From the NCBI GenBank assembly GCA_964605915.1, contig CAZSET010000215.1:1-6974 (forward strand): DNA of 6,974 bases. The letters run 5' to 3'. The stretch is from DAOVRD01 sp964605915. Lineage in GTDB: Bacteria; Planctomycetota; Brocadiia; SM23-32. A model generated the notes under the pieces. The model did not search any database. It was not told where the DNA came from and saw only the letters and a program-made list of their open reading frames with translations. A program made the translations under genes and the position numbers. Positions 1 to 5,981 of the stretch are shown here, one piece after another (position 1 is the first letter of the stretch; every line of letters starts with the position of its first letter).

Positions 1-2
1 TG

Positions 3-1370
3 GATCGACTCGGCCGTCCCATGCAGTTCTCCTCAGTTGAAGCGGAGGCCGAAGACGGGCGCGTCCTGATCGACACCGACAACGTTTCAGCCCTGACGGT
101 GCTACTGAACGAGGCCCCCGCTACGGTCAACACCGCGTGCGTGGACGGGGTCGAGTTTCCGGTGGCTGCACACGCCCGGGCAAGCACGTTCAGCCTTGAG
201 AAATGGGAAGGGCAATGGCGCCCCGCCACCCCCCGACCCCTGATGAAGCGGAGGGGGCTGTCGGGCCCCTTCGCGGACGTGACCCGAGACGCGTTCCTTG
301 TGGTGTACGGAACGGCGGGGGACTCGGACTTGCACCGCGAGCTGAGTCGCTGGGAGGCCGAGCGTTTCGCCGAGACGTGGAAGGCTCGTTACGGCGACTC
401 GCCCCGCATCAAGGCCGACGCGGATGTCGAACCGCGCGACACCAGGAGCCTGAACCTGCTCCTGTTCGGTGGACCCCAGGTGAACGGCATAACGAAGAGA
501 ATCGCCGAGCGGTTGCCCGTCGGGTTCGAGGAGCGGGGCTTCACGCTGGCGGGCGAGAGCTTCGAAGGCACCGACGTGGGACTGCTCCTGTGCTATCCGA
601 ATCCGTTGAGCCCGACCCGCATGGTGGCCCTGGTCGCCGGGGCCACGCCGGAGGCGCTGTACCAGGCGCAGGACAGAATCGGCATCCGCCTGAGCTGGCG
701 CCCGTACAGCAATTACAAATGGTTCGACTACGCCCTTTTCGACGCCCGGACCGCTGGTACGGATACGCTGGTGGCGGCCGGCCTTTTCGACAACGAGTGG
801 CAGTTTCGGCCGAAGGGGGACGGCCCGGCCAGGGGCGGAGCGGAGTGGCGCGGCGATCCGGCCGCCCGGGAGATACTATTGCCTCAAACCTTCCCGCTCC
901 TGGGTTCGGCGTCCGAGTCCGAGGAGGATCAGGTTCTGCTGTGCGACGTGCGCCCGCTCGCCATCGAACAAGACTACGGCGCCGTCGCCTTCGACCGGTC
1001 CTGTGAGGGCACGGCGATCAGGCTGGCAGGCGAGGAGTTCCAAAGGGGATTGGGCGTCAGGTCGCCCTCTGCTGTCCGTTTCATGCTGGGCGGGCAGTTC
1101 CAAAGCTTCAGCGCCACAGTGGGCCTGACGGGCGGAGGGCCGCCGAGCGCCTCATCCGCCGTGTCCGGAGAGGTCGTCTTTCAAGTCGAAGGCGACGGCC
1201 GCCGCCTCGCTACCAGCCCGCCTTTGAGCCGAAAGGGGGACGGCAATACTTCCGCCCAGCTCTCCGTCGACGTGAAGGGAGTGCGCGTTCTTACGTTGGC
1301 GGTGCTGCCGAGCGGTGCGCGCGAGCCGGGGACTTCGTGCGCCTGGGGCGCCCCCACAGTGATCAGATGA
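3..1370 (+). CDS. C-terminal part of a large S9-peptidase-like/secreted hydrolase protein with an NPCBM-like domain (5' end outside window)
   Basis: The reading frame is open to the left edge, so the Met at position 21 is probably internal and the gene begins before the window; about 455 residues are visible. Numbering from that Met, residues 12-45 contain a DTDNVSAL stretch and a VDG motif. Residues 74-98 carry KRRGLSGP followed by FLVVYGT. Residues 145-205 carry LNLLLFGGPQVNG, ERLPV and CYPNPLSPTRMVAL. From memory this order matches the region after the catalytic part in planctomycete-type alpha/beta-hydrolase or prolyl-oligopeptidase-like proteins, but no catalytic triad can be checked here. 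Residues about 308-449 resemble an NPCBM/NEW2 carbohydrate-binding module: GTAIRLAGEEFQRGLGVRSP, then FSATVGLT, VVFQVEGDG, VLTLAVLPSG and a terminal AWGAPTVIR. A secreted or envelope role acting on peptides or glycoconjugates is inferred. It converges with the next gene across 60 bp without a clear terminator. The NPCBM call is fairly sure; the hydrolase assignment is moderate. Confidence 0.75.
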   Translation, partial: DRLGRPMQFSSVEAEAEDGRVLIDTDNVSALTVLLNEAPATVNTACVDGVEFPVAAHARASTFSLEKWEGQWRPATPRPLMKRRGLSGPFADVTRDAFLVVYGTAGDSDLHRELSRWEAERFAETWKARYGDSPRIKADADVEPRDTRSLNLLLFGGPQVNGITKRIAERLPVGFEERGFTLAGESFEGTDVGLLLCYPNPLSPTRMVALVAGATPEALYQAQDRIGIRLSWRPYSNYKWFDYALFDARTAGTDTLVAAGLFDNEWQFRPKGDGPARGGAEWRGDPAAREILLPQTFPLLGSASESEEDQVLLCDVRPLAIEQDYGAVAFDRSCEGTAIRLAGEEFQRGLGVRSPSAVRFMLGGQFQSFSATVGLTGGGPPSASSAVSGEVVFQVEGDGRRLATSPPLSRKGDGNTSAQLSVDVKGVRVLTLAVLPSGAREPGTSCAWGAPTVIR

Positions 1371-1430
1371 GCGGCCCGCCGTGGCATGGCGCAGGGATTC
1401 GGCGCATAAAGAGCAAGGCCTGGGCATACC

Positions 1431-2504
1431 TCAACGCGACCGCGCGCTGAGCATCCCCGCCACGGGTCCGGGACCGGCCGCCTTTGCCAGCACGATCTGC
1501 TTTATCCTGCCCTGCCCGAAGATGATGGCGGCGACGAGCGCCAGCAATAGGGCAAACCACAGCGCCAGGGCGCGTCTGGCCGCCTTCTTGGCCCTGTCCT
1601 TCGCCAGCCAGGTGCGCGGCCGGATCCCCTGCGCCAGGAACGTGGCCACGGCCGCCAGGTTGATGCAGATCAGGTTGGCCAGGAACAGCAGGCCCGCGCC
1701 CAGCGCCACTGCCCATTGCGCCGAGCCCAGCGCGAGCCCCAGGGCGACCAACGGCGGCAGCAACGCAACCGCCACCATGACGCCGACCAGGGCCGAGGAG
1801 AGACGGCCCGCCACCGCCAACGCACCGGCACAGCCGGCCGCCAGCCCCAGCGCAATGTCGGATGGCGCCACCTCCGAGCGCGACGCCATCTGGACGGAGT
1901 CGCACGAGATCGGCAGCACGATGCCGATCAGCACGGCCAGCGCCAGAGCGACCCCAATGGCAACGAAGCCGGTCTTCAGCGCACGCCGCAACAGCTCCGT
2001 GTCACCCATAACGTTGGCGAACGCAAGCGCCATGTTCGGGCCCAGCAGGGGCGCGATCACCATGGCGCCGATGACGACCGCCACGTTGTCCCGCCACATA
2101 CCTATGGCCGCAACGAGCGTGGACAGGAGGACCAGCACGACGTAGACGCGCGTCAGGTTGGCTCGGCCAGCGATGTCCTCGTAGAGCTCCTGACGGCTCA
2201 CGCGCCCGCCCTCGGCTCCGGCCTCCCGCTCGGAGGACTCACCCTCCTCGGGCTCCTCCTCCCGCGGCACCGCCGCCTCGACGGGCAGCAGCACTATGCG
2301 CACGCCCTCCATGTGGGCGAACCGGTTCTCGAGCCGGTCCAGCACGCTCTCCGCCTTGTCCGCCGCCAGCAGGATCGTGACCATCACCTGCTCGTCCATC
2401 AGCGCGTCATGCCAGAGGCCCCTGGGCTCGGAGTCCTCGGCAAGCCGCTGGACCTCCTGCCTGTGCTCCTCCGGGCAGACGACCTCGATGAGGCGAAGTG
2501 GCAT
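1431..2504 (-). CDS. DUF389 / TIGR00341 family integral membrane protein
   Basis: This 357-residue protein has the DUF389 layout. Residues 1-75 form a soluble alpha/beta domain (MPLRLIEVVCPEEH, then MVTILLAADKAESVLDRLENRF). An acidic, Glu-rich linker follows at about 80-100. Several membrane segments come next, at about 119-136, 141-165, 178-199, 214-232, 237-259, 265-290 and 312-331. The family signatures GAMVIAPLLGPN (146-157) and VAVALLPPLVALGLALG (244-260) are clear. The length is typical, so the gene looks intact. The biochemical role of this family is not established; some members are loosely called hydrophobic or transport-like proteins, and I assign no substrate. The ATG is supported by a GGAG Shine-Dalgarno six bases upstream and by a sigma70-type promoter at 2533-2562. 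It is probably monocistronic: the gene upstream on the same strand (flavodoxin) is 280 bp away, across a palindromic repeat. Confidence 0.92.
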   Translation of the reverse strand: MPLRLIEVVCPEEHRQEVQRLAEDSEPRGLWHDALMDEQVMVTILLAADKAESVLDRLENRFAHMEGVRIVLLPVEAAVPREEEPEEGESSEREAGAEGGRVSRQELYEDIAGRANLTRVYVVLVLLSTLVAAIGMWRDNVAVVIGAMVIAPLLGPNMALAFANVMGDTELLRRALKTGFVAIGVALALAVLIGIVLPISCDSVQMASRSEVAPSDIALGLAAGCAGALAVAGRLSSALVGVMVAVALLPPLVALGLALGSAQWAVALGAGLLFLANLICINLAAVATFLAQGIRPRTWLAKDRAKKAARRALALWFALLLALVAAIIFGQGRIKQIVLAKAAGPGPVAGMLSARSR

Positions 2505-2532
2505 GGATTGCTCCCTGCTTCAAGTCGGGGCC

Positions 2533-2562
2533 AGTGTAGGTGGGTAGCCGGGGCAGTGTCAA
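2533..2562 (-). promoter_or_regulatory. Sigma70-type promoter for the DUF389 gene
   Basis: Read on the minus strand, a perfect -35 box TTGACA (2557-2562) is followed by an 18-base spacer and a -10 box TACACT (2533-2538), which matches TATAAT at 4 of 6 positions. The predicted start lies about 20 bases before the Shine-Dalgarno and ATG of the DUF389 gene. This is the best promoter match in the window. Sequence match only. Confidence 0.6.
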
Positions 2563-2655
2563 GACGGGCAGCCCGTCGGTCGGGTGCACGGCCGCAGCCC
2601 GTGAACCGGCGTCCTATTGCAGACGGCGAAGGTAATGTCGCGCCCGGGCAAGTGT

Positions 2656-2764
2656 TGTCATTCCGAGGAGCGGCGAAGCCGCGACGAGGAATCTCGCCGG
2701 TGGCGGCGGCGACGCCGGTGCGGACGAGATTCTTCACCCCGCATCCGCGGGGCTCAGAACGACA
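2656..2764. repeat. Dispersed palindromic repeat, copy 1 (complete, four-armed)
   Basis: The outer arms are TGTCATTCCGAG (2656-2667) and CTCAGAACGACA (2753-2764), which pair at 10 of 12 positions. Inside is a left hairpin, CGGC-GAA-GCCG (2671-2681). A middle stem is formed by GAGGAATCTCG (2686-2696) and CGAGATTCTTC (2725-2735), 10 of 11 paired, with a GC-rich tip. A right hairpin follows, CCCCGC-ATCC-GCGGGG (2737-2752). The whole folds into a cruciform or cloverleaf-like shape. It starts 20 bp after the flavodoxin stop and could act as a 3' structural element for that transcript. Related copies lie at 4826-4928 and 6920-6974. There is no ORF, and I see no convincing target-site duplication. 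Confidence 0.85.
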
Positions 2765-2784
2765 TCATTAGCTTGCCCGGCCTT

Positions 2785-3264
2785 CTATCCGCCGAGCTCT
2801 TTGACGAACGCCTCCACCTTATCGGCGGCCTGGCCTTTGCGGACTTCCTTCGTCGTCAGAGCCAGGCGTGCGATGGGCTGCTTGCCGCACAGCTCGGCCA
2901 TCTGCTTGAAGGTCCGATCAACCCCCGTGCCGCCCGTCGTCAGAAAGAAGGCCACGCCGGGCAGGTTGTCCTTGCATCCCATCATGTAGGTCCTGATGGC
3001 AGGCGTCACGCTCGAGGCCCAGACCGGCGTGCCGATGACCACGAGGTTGTACGCCGAGGAATCGCTCCGCACCTCGTGGATCTCCGTAGGCTTGTTCAGA
3101 CGGGCATCCTTGCCGCCCGTCACGAAGCCCAACATGCCTTTCCGGCTCTTGGTGTCAACGATTTCCTCCAGTTCCGCCCCCAGGCCATCGGCGATGGCTT
3201 CGGCAACCTGCTTCGTCGTGCCGGTGCGCGAGTAGTAGACCACGAGCGCCTTCCTATCTCCCAT
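2785..3264 (-). CDS. Flavodoxin family protein
   Basis: This 159-residue protein is a short-chain-length flavodoxin with an FMN-binding Rossmann-like fold. After the first strand (KALVVYYS) comes the FMN phosphate loop SRTGTT (residues 12-17), which leads into helix KQVAEAIADGLG. The second conserved block, YNLVVIGTPVWASSVTPAIRTYM (72-94), holds the loop that packs against the flavin; the region around FFLTTGGTG (107-115) is the next flavin-side loop. It is expected to be a cytoplasmic electron carrier or FMN-dependent oxidoreductase; the partner is unknown. I chose the ATG at 3264 because GGAGGG lies six bases upstream. An in-frame ATG at 3351 would add 29 Arg/Pro-rich residues of non-coding character and would overlap the promoter candidate. 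Residues 40-60 (KSRKGMLGFVTGGKDAR) match the insertion seen in many 'flavodoxin family protein' annotations. It is divergent from the URO-D gene; a functional link between them is only suggested by position. Confidence 0.93.
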   Translation of the reverse strand: MGDRKALVVYYSRTGTTKQVAEAIADGLGAELEEIVDTKSRKGMLGFVTGGKDARLNKPTEIHEVRSDSSAYNLVVIGTPVWASSVTPAIRTYMMGCKDNLPGVAFFLTTGGTGVDRTFKQMAELCGKQPIARLALTTKEVRKGQAADKVEAFVKELGG

Positions 3265-3322
3265 CGTCTGCCCTCCGCGAGCTTCCGCCCTTCCAGGCCT
3301 TCTGGGGCACGCGCCCCTACGG

Positions 3323-3351
3323 AGTCTACAGCGTAAGCTTGGCCCGCGCAA
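3323..3351 (-). promoter_or_regulatory. Candidate sigma70-type promoter for the flavodoxin gene
   Basis: On the minus strand TTGCGC (3346-3351) is followed by 17 bases and then TAGACT (3323-3328). The -35 match is weak and the -10 match is moderate (4 of 6). The -10 hexamer is identical to the one facing the URO-D gene on the other strand. The position suits transcription of the flavodoxin from its ATG at 3264 with a leader of about 55 bases. Confidence 0.4.
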
Positions 3352-3395
3352 CGCCTCTTCGACGCCGTCCCGCGCGGCTGCTCCTGCGAGCGCGT

Positions 3396-3424
3396 TTGAT
3401 GCAGCGGAGCGGCGGTGCTAGACT
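3396..3424 (+). promoter_or_regulatory. Candidate sigma70-type promoter for the URO-D family gene
   Basis: TTGATG (3396-3401), a 17-base spacer and TAGACT (3419-3424) each match the consensus at 4 of 6 positions. The resulting leader would be about 70 bases before the ATG at 3503. It faces away from the flavodoxin promoter candidate 45 bp to the left, so the two genes could share control from one compact divergent region. Confidence 0.45.
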
Positions 3425-3502
3425 CTCCACTCGCCATGCAGGCCTTCCGCCCACGGTAGAAGCCGTGGAGCCTTCTATGGCACGTCTCAGGTCGCTGCAA
3501 TC

Positions 3503-4768
3503 ATGGCAGAACTGACCCCGCGAGAGCGCTACCGCAGGATCATCCGGCACCAGCAGCCGGACCGGATGCCCTACGTCTTCGGCCATCCGCGTGCAAGCAC
3601 GTTCCAGGCCTGGCGCAAGCAAGGCCTGTCCGAGGAGCAACTCAGGGATTGGAACGGCTTCATCGGCGCCGAAGGCCAGGTGGGCATCGGGATGCTCTAC
3701 ACCGGCCCGATGCCGCCTTTCGAGGAGGTCGTGCTCGAAGAGAAGGACAACAAGCGCGTCTGGATCGACGGCATGGGCGTCAAGCGCGTCGACGCCATCC
3801 GCCAACCCACCGAAGGCTTCGCCACGCGCAGGTACCTGGAGTTCCCTGTCAAGACCACCCAAGACTTCGAGCGGCTCAAGGTGCGCTATGACCCGCACAC
3901 GCCGGACCGCACCCAGCCGTCGGGCCGGCCCGGCCGCTACGCGAGCCTCAACCCGGATTCCTACCGCCATTACCAGCCCGGCGCCTGCTGGCGGGACCGT
4001 GTGGACCTGTGCAACCAGAGCGACCTGCCGGTCGTCGTCAACACGTTCGGCCTCTACTGGACGGCCCGCGATTGGTGCGGCTTCGAGGGGCTGTCCGTCA
4101 TGTTCAAGGAGCAGCCGCGCCTGATCCACGAGATGATGGAGCACTGGACCTGGTTCCTGATGGAGCTCCTGGACGGGCCACTCCGCCACGTCAAGGTGGA
4201 CCAGCTCACGCTGAGCGAGGACATGGCGTTCAAGACACAGCCGATGATCTCGCCCGCCGACATGCGCACCTTCATGCTGCCGCGCTACGAGCGGCTTTAC
4301 CGCTTCTGCAAGGAGCGCGGCGTGGAGTGCGTCTGCATGGACAGCGACGGACACAACAGTCAGATCATCGACGTCTTCCACCCGTCGGCCATCGACGGAA
4401 TCTGGCCGATGGAGATCGCTGCGGGCAACGACCCGGAGCGCTACCTGGAACGCCACCCGCGCCTGTTCATCACGGGCGGTATCGACAAGCGCGAGCTGCG
4501 CGCCGGCAGGGAGCGCGTCCGCGCGGAGGTGGTGCGCCGCTACCGCACTGCCCGACGCTGCGGAGGCTACATCCCGGCCGTCGACCACGGCGTGCCGCCG
4601 GACGTGCCCCTGCGCAACTTCCTCTACATGGCCGAGCTCATCAAGGGATTTGCGAACGGCGGGGACCTGGGCACCTACCAGCCGCCCGGCGAACTGGAGG
4701 CGCAACTGGGCGAGATCGAGGAGATGTTCGACGCCACAAAAGCCATCGACGAAGGCTACGCACACTGA
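3503..4768 (+). CDS. Uroporphyrinogen decarboxylase (URO-D) superfamily protein, non-HemE type
   Basis: This 421-residue protein has the URO-D/methyltransferase TIM-barrel pattern. It begins with the typical TPRERYRRIIRHQQPDRMPY. A central FGLYWTARDWCGFEGLSVMF block (182-201) is followed by EDMAFKTQPMISPADMRTFMLPRY (239-262). The signatures CMDSDGH (278-284), MEIAAGND (303-310), FITGGIDKREL (322-332) and GGYIPAVDHGVPPDVPLRNF (354-373) follow. These mark the large subgroup annotated only as 'uroporphyrinogen decarboxylase family'. The Arg-rich N-terminal substrate motif of heme HemE is absent, so heme synthesis is unlikely. There is also no H-x-C zinc motif like that of the corrinoid methyltransferases MtaA/MtbA, although C276, C278 and H284 lie close together. 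Substrate and reaction are therefore unassigned; demethylation or decarboxylation are possibilities only. The start fits the family N-terminus, though its Shine-Dalgarno is weak (an AGG about 11 bases upstream). It is probably cytoplasmic and transcribed alone. Confidence 0.9.
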   Translation: MAELTPRERYRRIIRHQQPDRMPYVFGHPRASTFQAWRKQGLSEEQLRDWNGFIGAEGQVGIGMLYTGPMPPFEEVVLEEKDNKRVWIDGMGVKRVDAIRQPTEGFATRRYLEFPVKTTQDFERLKVRYDPHTPDRTQPSGRPGRYASLNPDSYRHYQPGACWRDRVDLCNQSDLPVVVNTFGLYWTARDWCGFEGLSVMFKEQPRLIHEMMEHWTWFLMELLDGPLRHVKVDQLTLSEDMAFKTQPMISPADMRTFMLPRYERLYRFCKERGVECVCMDSDGHNSQIIDVFHPSAIDGIWPMEIAAGNDPERYLERHPRLFITGGIDKRELRAGRERVRAEVVRRYRTARRCGGYIPAVDHGVPPDVPLRNFLYMAELIKGFANGGDLGTYQPPGELEAQLGEIEEMFDATKAIDEGYAH

Positions 4769-4825
4769 GTGATCGCCCCCGCGAATGAGGCCACAGTGAG
4801 CGTCTTCCCGCCTGTGCCGCAGAGC

Positions 4826-4928
4826 TGTCATTCCGAGATCGCCGTCAGGGGAGCGAGGAATCTCGCTGTCGCGGCCCAGAAGGAGAGATCCCTCGGCATC
4901 CCATTGCGCGGGATGCCTCGGGATGACA
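4826..4928. repeat. Dispersed palindromic repeat, copy 2 (complete)
   Basis: The outer arms TGTCATTCCGAG (4826-4837) and CTCGGGATGACA (4917-4928) pair at 11 of 12 positions, and the left arm is identical to that of copy 1. The inner stem uses GCGAGGAATCTCGC (4853-4866), itself a palindrome-rich core, against GAGAGATCCCTCG (4883-4895). The right hairpin GGCATCCC / GGGATGCC (4895-4902 and 4910-4917) has eight pairs. The left-hairpin area (4838-4852) is degenerate compared with copy 1. The copy starts 57 bp after the URO-D stop and ends 61 bp before the decarboxylase ATG, so it separates the two genes and may limit read-through. Confidence 0.83.
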
Positions 4929-4989
4929 TTCGGGTGAGAACGTTGGTGCCAGGATCATCCATCTCAGGCCGCTAACCGAGGAGACAGGG

Positions 4990-5766
4990 ATGAAGCGTGT
5001 CAGCAGGCTGGTCGCGGCCATCTTCCTGGTCGCCGCGTGCGGCTGCTCGTCGGCCCCCGTGGACAGGGACGTCGTGTTCCAGGCGTCCACGCTCGACGCT
5101 CTGATGGCCGGCGCATACGACGGCCAGATGACGTGCGGCGAGCTCAGGGGGCACGGCGACCTGGGCCTCGGCACGTTCGACGCACTGGACGGCGAGATGG
5201 TCGTGCTCGACGGCACGGTCTATCGAGTGCGGGCCGACGGCCGGGCTGAGGTCGTGGACGACCGGACCGGGACGCCCTTCGCCGTCGTTACGCCATTCGA
5301 CGCGGACATAGCTCTGGCCATCTCCGAGCCGCTGGACTACGGCCAACTCCAGGAGCGGTTGAATGGGGCTATGCCGACGGCCAACGCGTTCTACGCCCTC
5401 CGCGTCGAAGGCCACTTCGACTACGTCAAGACGCGCAGCGTGCCGCGGCAGCGCAAGCCCTATCCGCCGCTCGTCGAAGTCGTCAAGGACCAGCCGACGT
5501 TCGAGTTCCGCGATGTGCGCGGCACGATGGTCGGGTTCCGGTTCCCCTCCTCCATGCAGGGCCTGAACGTGCCCGGCTACCACCTGCATTTCCTCACCGA
5601 AGGCCGCACGGCCGGCGGCCACGTGCTGGAATGCGAGGTTGGCGCCGTCACGGCGGAGATCGACGAAGCCATGCGGTTCACCATGGTCCTGCCCGACACG
5701 GAGGAGTTCCGCCGACTGAACCTTACAGGCGGGGCGTCGGCGGACGTGGAGAAGGTCGAGCGGTAG
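4990..5766 (+). CDS. Alpha-acetolactate decarboxylase with a lipoprotein signal peptide
   Basis: This 258-residue protein converts 2-acetolactate to acetoin and CO2 (EC 4.1.1.5). The family blocks are GELRGHGDLGLGTFDALDGEMVVLDGTVYRV (50-80), FYALRVEGHFDYVKTRSVPRQRKPYPPL (134-161), RGTMVGFRFPS (177-187) and GYHLHFLTEGRTAGGHVLEC (196-215). The zinc ligands are expected to be H198, H200 and H211. E69 and R149 fit the catalytic Glu and Arg; all five are shifted by +4 from the Brevibacillus numbering as I remember it. A Glu near the C-terminus (254 or 257) is also present, so the active site looks complete. The first 19 residues form a signal peptide (MKRVSR, hydrophobic LVAAIFLVAAC) with a lipobox at C17 or C19 followed by SSAP. 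This suggests export and lipid anchoring. GAGGAG sits six bases before the ATG. No acetolactate synthase or other butanediol-pathway gene is in the window. The family is sure; the location is inferred from the signal. Confidence 0.95.
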   Translation: MKRVSRLVAAIFLVAACGCSSAPVDRDVVFQASTLDALMAGAYDGQMTCGELRGHGDLGLGTFDALDGEMVVLDGTVYRVRADGRAEVVDDRTGTPFAVVTPFDADIALAISEPLDYGQLQERLNGAMPTANAFYALRVEGHFDYVKTRSVPRQRKPYPPLVEVVKDQPTFEFRDVRGTMVGFRFPSSMQGLNVPGYHLHFLTEGRTAGGHVLECEVGAVTAEIDEAMRFTMVLPDTEEFRRLNLTGGASADVEKVER

Positions 5767-5861
5767 CGGCGCCAGCCACGGGCGGCAGTGCGAACTCATC
5801 CCGGGCCGCAAGACGAAGGCGGCAGAGATGCTTGCACGCCTCCGGCTTGCCGGCGCTACAG
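5763..5861. repeat. Degenerate member of a second hairpin repeat family (GTAGC ... GCCGGCGCTACAG)
   Basis: The segment ends in GCCGGCGCTACAG (5849-5861), nearly the same as the end of the neighbouring unit (GCTGGCGCTACAG, 5924-5936). It contains a short CCGG-CTTG-CCGG hairpin (5842-5853). A GTAGC that could pair with the terminal GCTAC occurs at 5763-5767 and overlaps the stop codon of the decarboxylase. The left boundary is uncertain, and the interior (5768-5841) shows only scattered GGCGGCAG echoes at 5781 and 5818. Confidence 0.4.
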
Positions 5862-5880
5862 GAGAGCGTGCCCGCCTGCG

Positions 5881-5936
5881 GTAGCGCCGCCATCTCTGGC
5901 GGCAACCAAGAGCCAGCAGGGATGCTGGCGCTACAG
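5881..5936. repeat. Compact double-hairpin repeat (second family), three-way-junction shape
   Basis: An outer stem GTAGC (5881-5885) / GCTAC (5930-5934) encloses two hairpins, each with a six-pair stem and a six-base loop. The first is GCCGCC-ATCTCT-GGCGGC (5886-5903) and the second is GCCAGC-AGGGAT-GCTGGC (5912-5929). The two halves are imperfect inverted copies of each other. The unit lies in the 215-bp gap between two convergent genes and may help end or protect both transcripts. It has no T-run, so it is not a standard intrinsic terminator. Confidence 0.7.
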
Positions 5937-5981
5937 ACGCCGGCAGACGGTTCCCCTGGCGGCGCGTCCCTGTGCAGCGGG

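Noticed and set aside
203..1006. Second plus-strand frame inside the first gene
   Set aside because: Arg/Gly/Pro-rich frame-shifted shadow; the 3-1370 frame shows the conserved blocks.
1371..1430. Intrinsic terminator between the convergent first and second genes
   Set aside because: I see no stable GC hairpin followed by a T-run on either strand; the 60 bp hold nothing I can support.
2656..2764. tRNA or structured RNA gene, because of the cloverleaf-like fold
   Set aside because: There is no CCA-proximal acceptor, T-loop GTTCGA or D-loop signature, and the same pattern recurs at 4826 and 6920 as a repeat.
1716..2771. 351-codon open frame on the plus strand opposite the DUF389 gene and into the repeat
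   Set aside because: It is antisense to conserved DUF389 motifs, has a His/Arg/Gln-rich shadow composition and runs into the palindromic repeat.
2785..3351. Longer flavodoxin starting at an ATG at 3351
   Set aside because: The extra 29 residues are Arg/Pro-rich and not part of the fold; the ATG at 3264 has an excellent GGAGGG and starts right before the first beta strand.
3326..4831. 501-codon open frame on the minus strand across the URO-D gene
   Set aside because: The plus strand carries unmistakable URO-D motifs along its whole length; the antisense frame is rich in His, Arg, Val and Ala, as expected for a GC-rich shadow, and has no domain signal.
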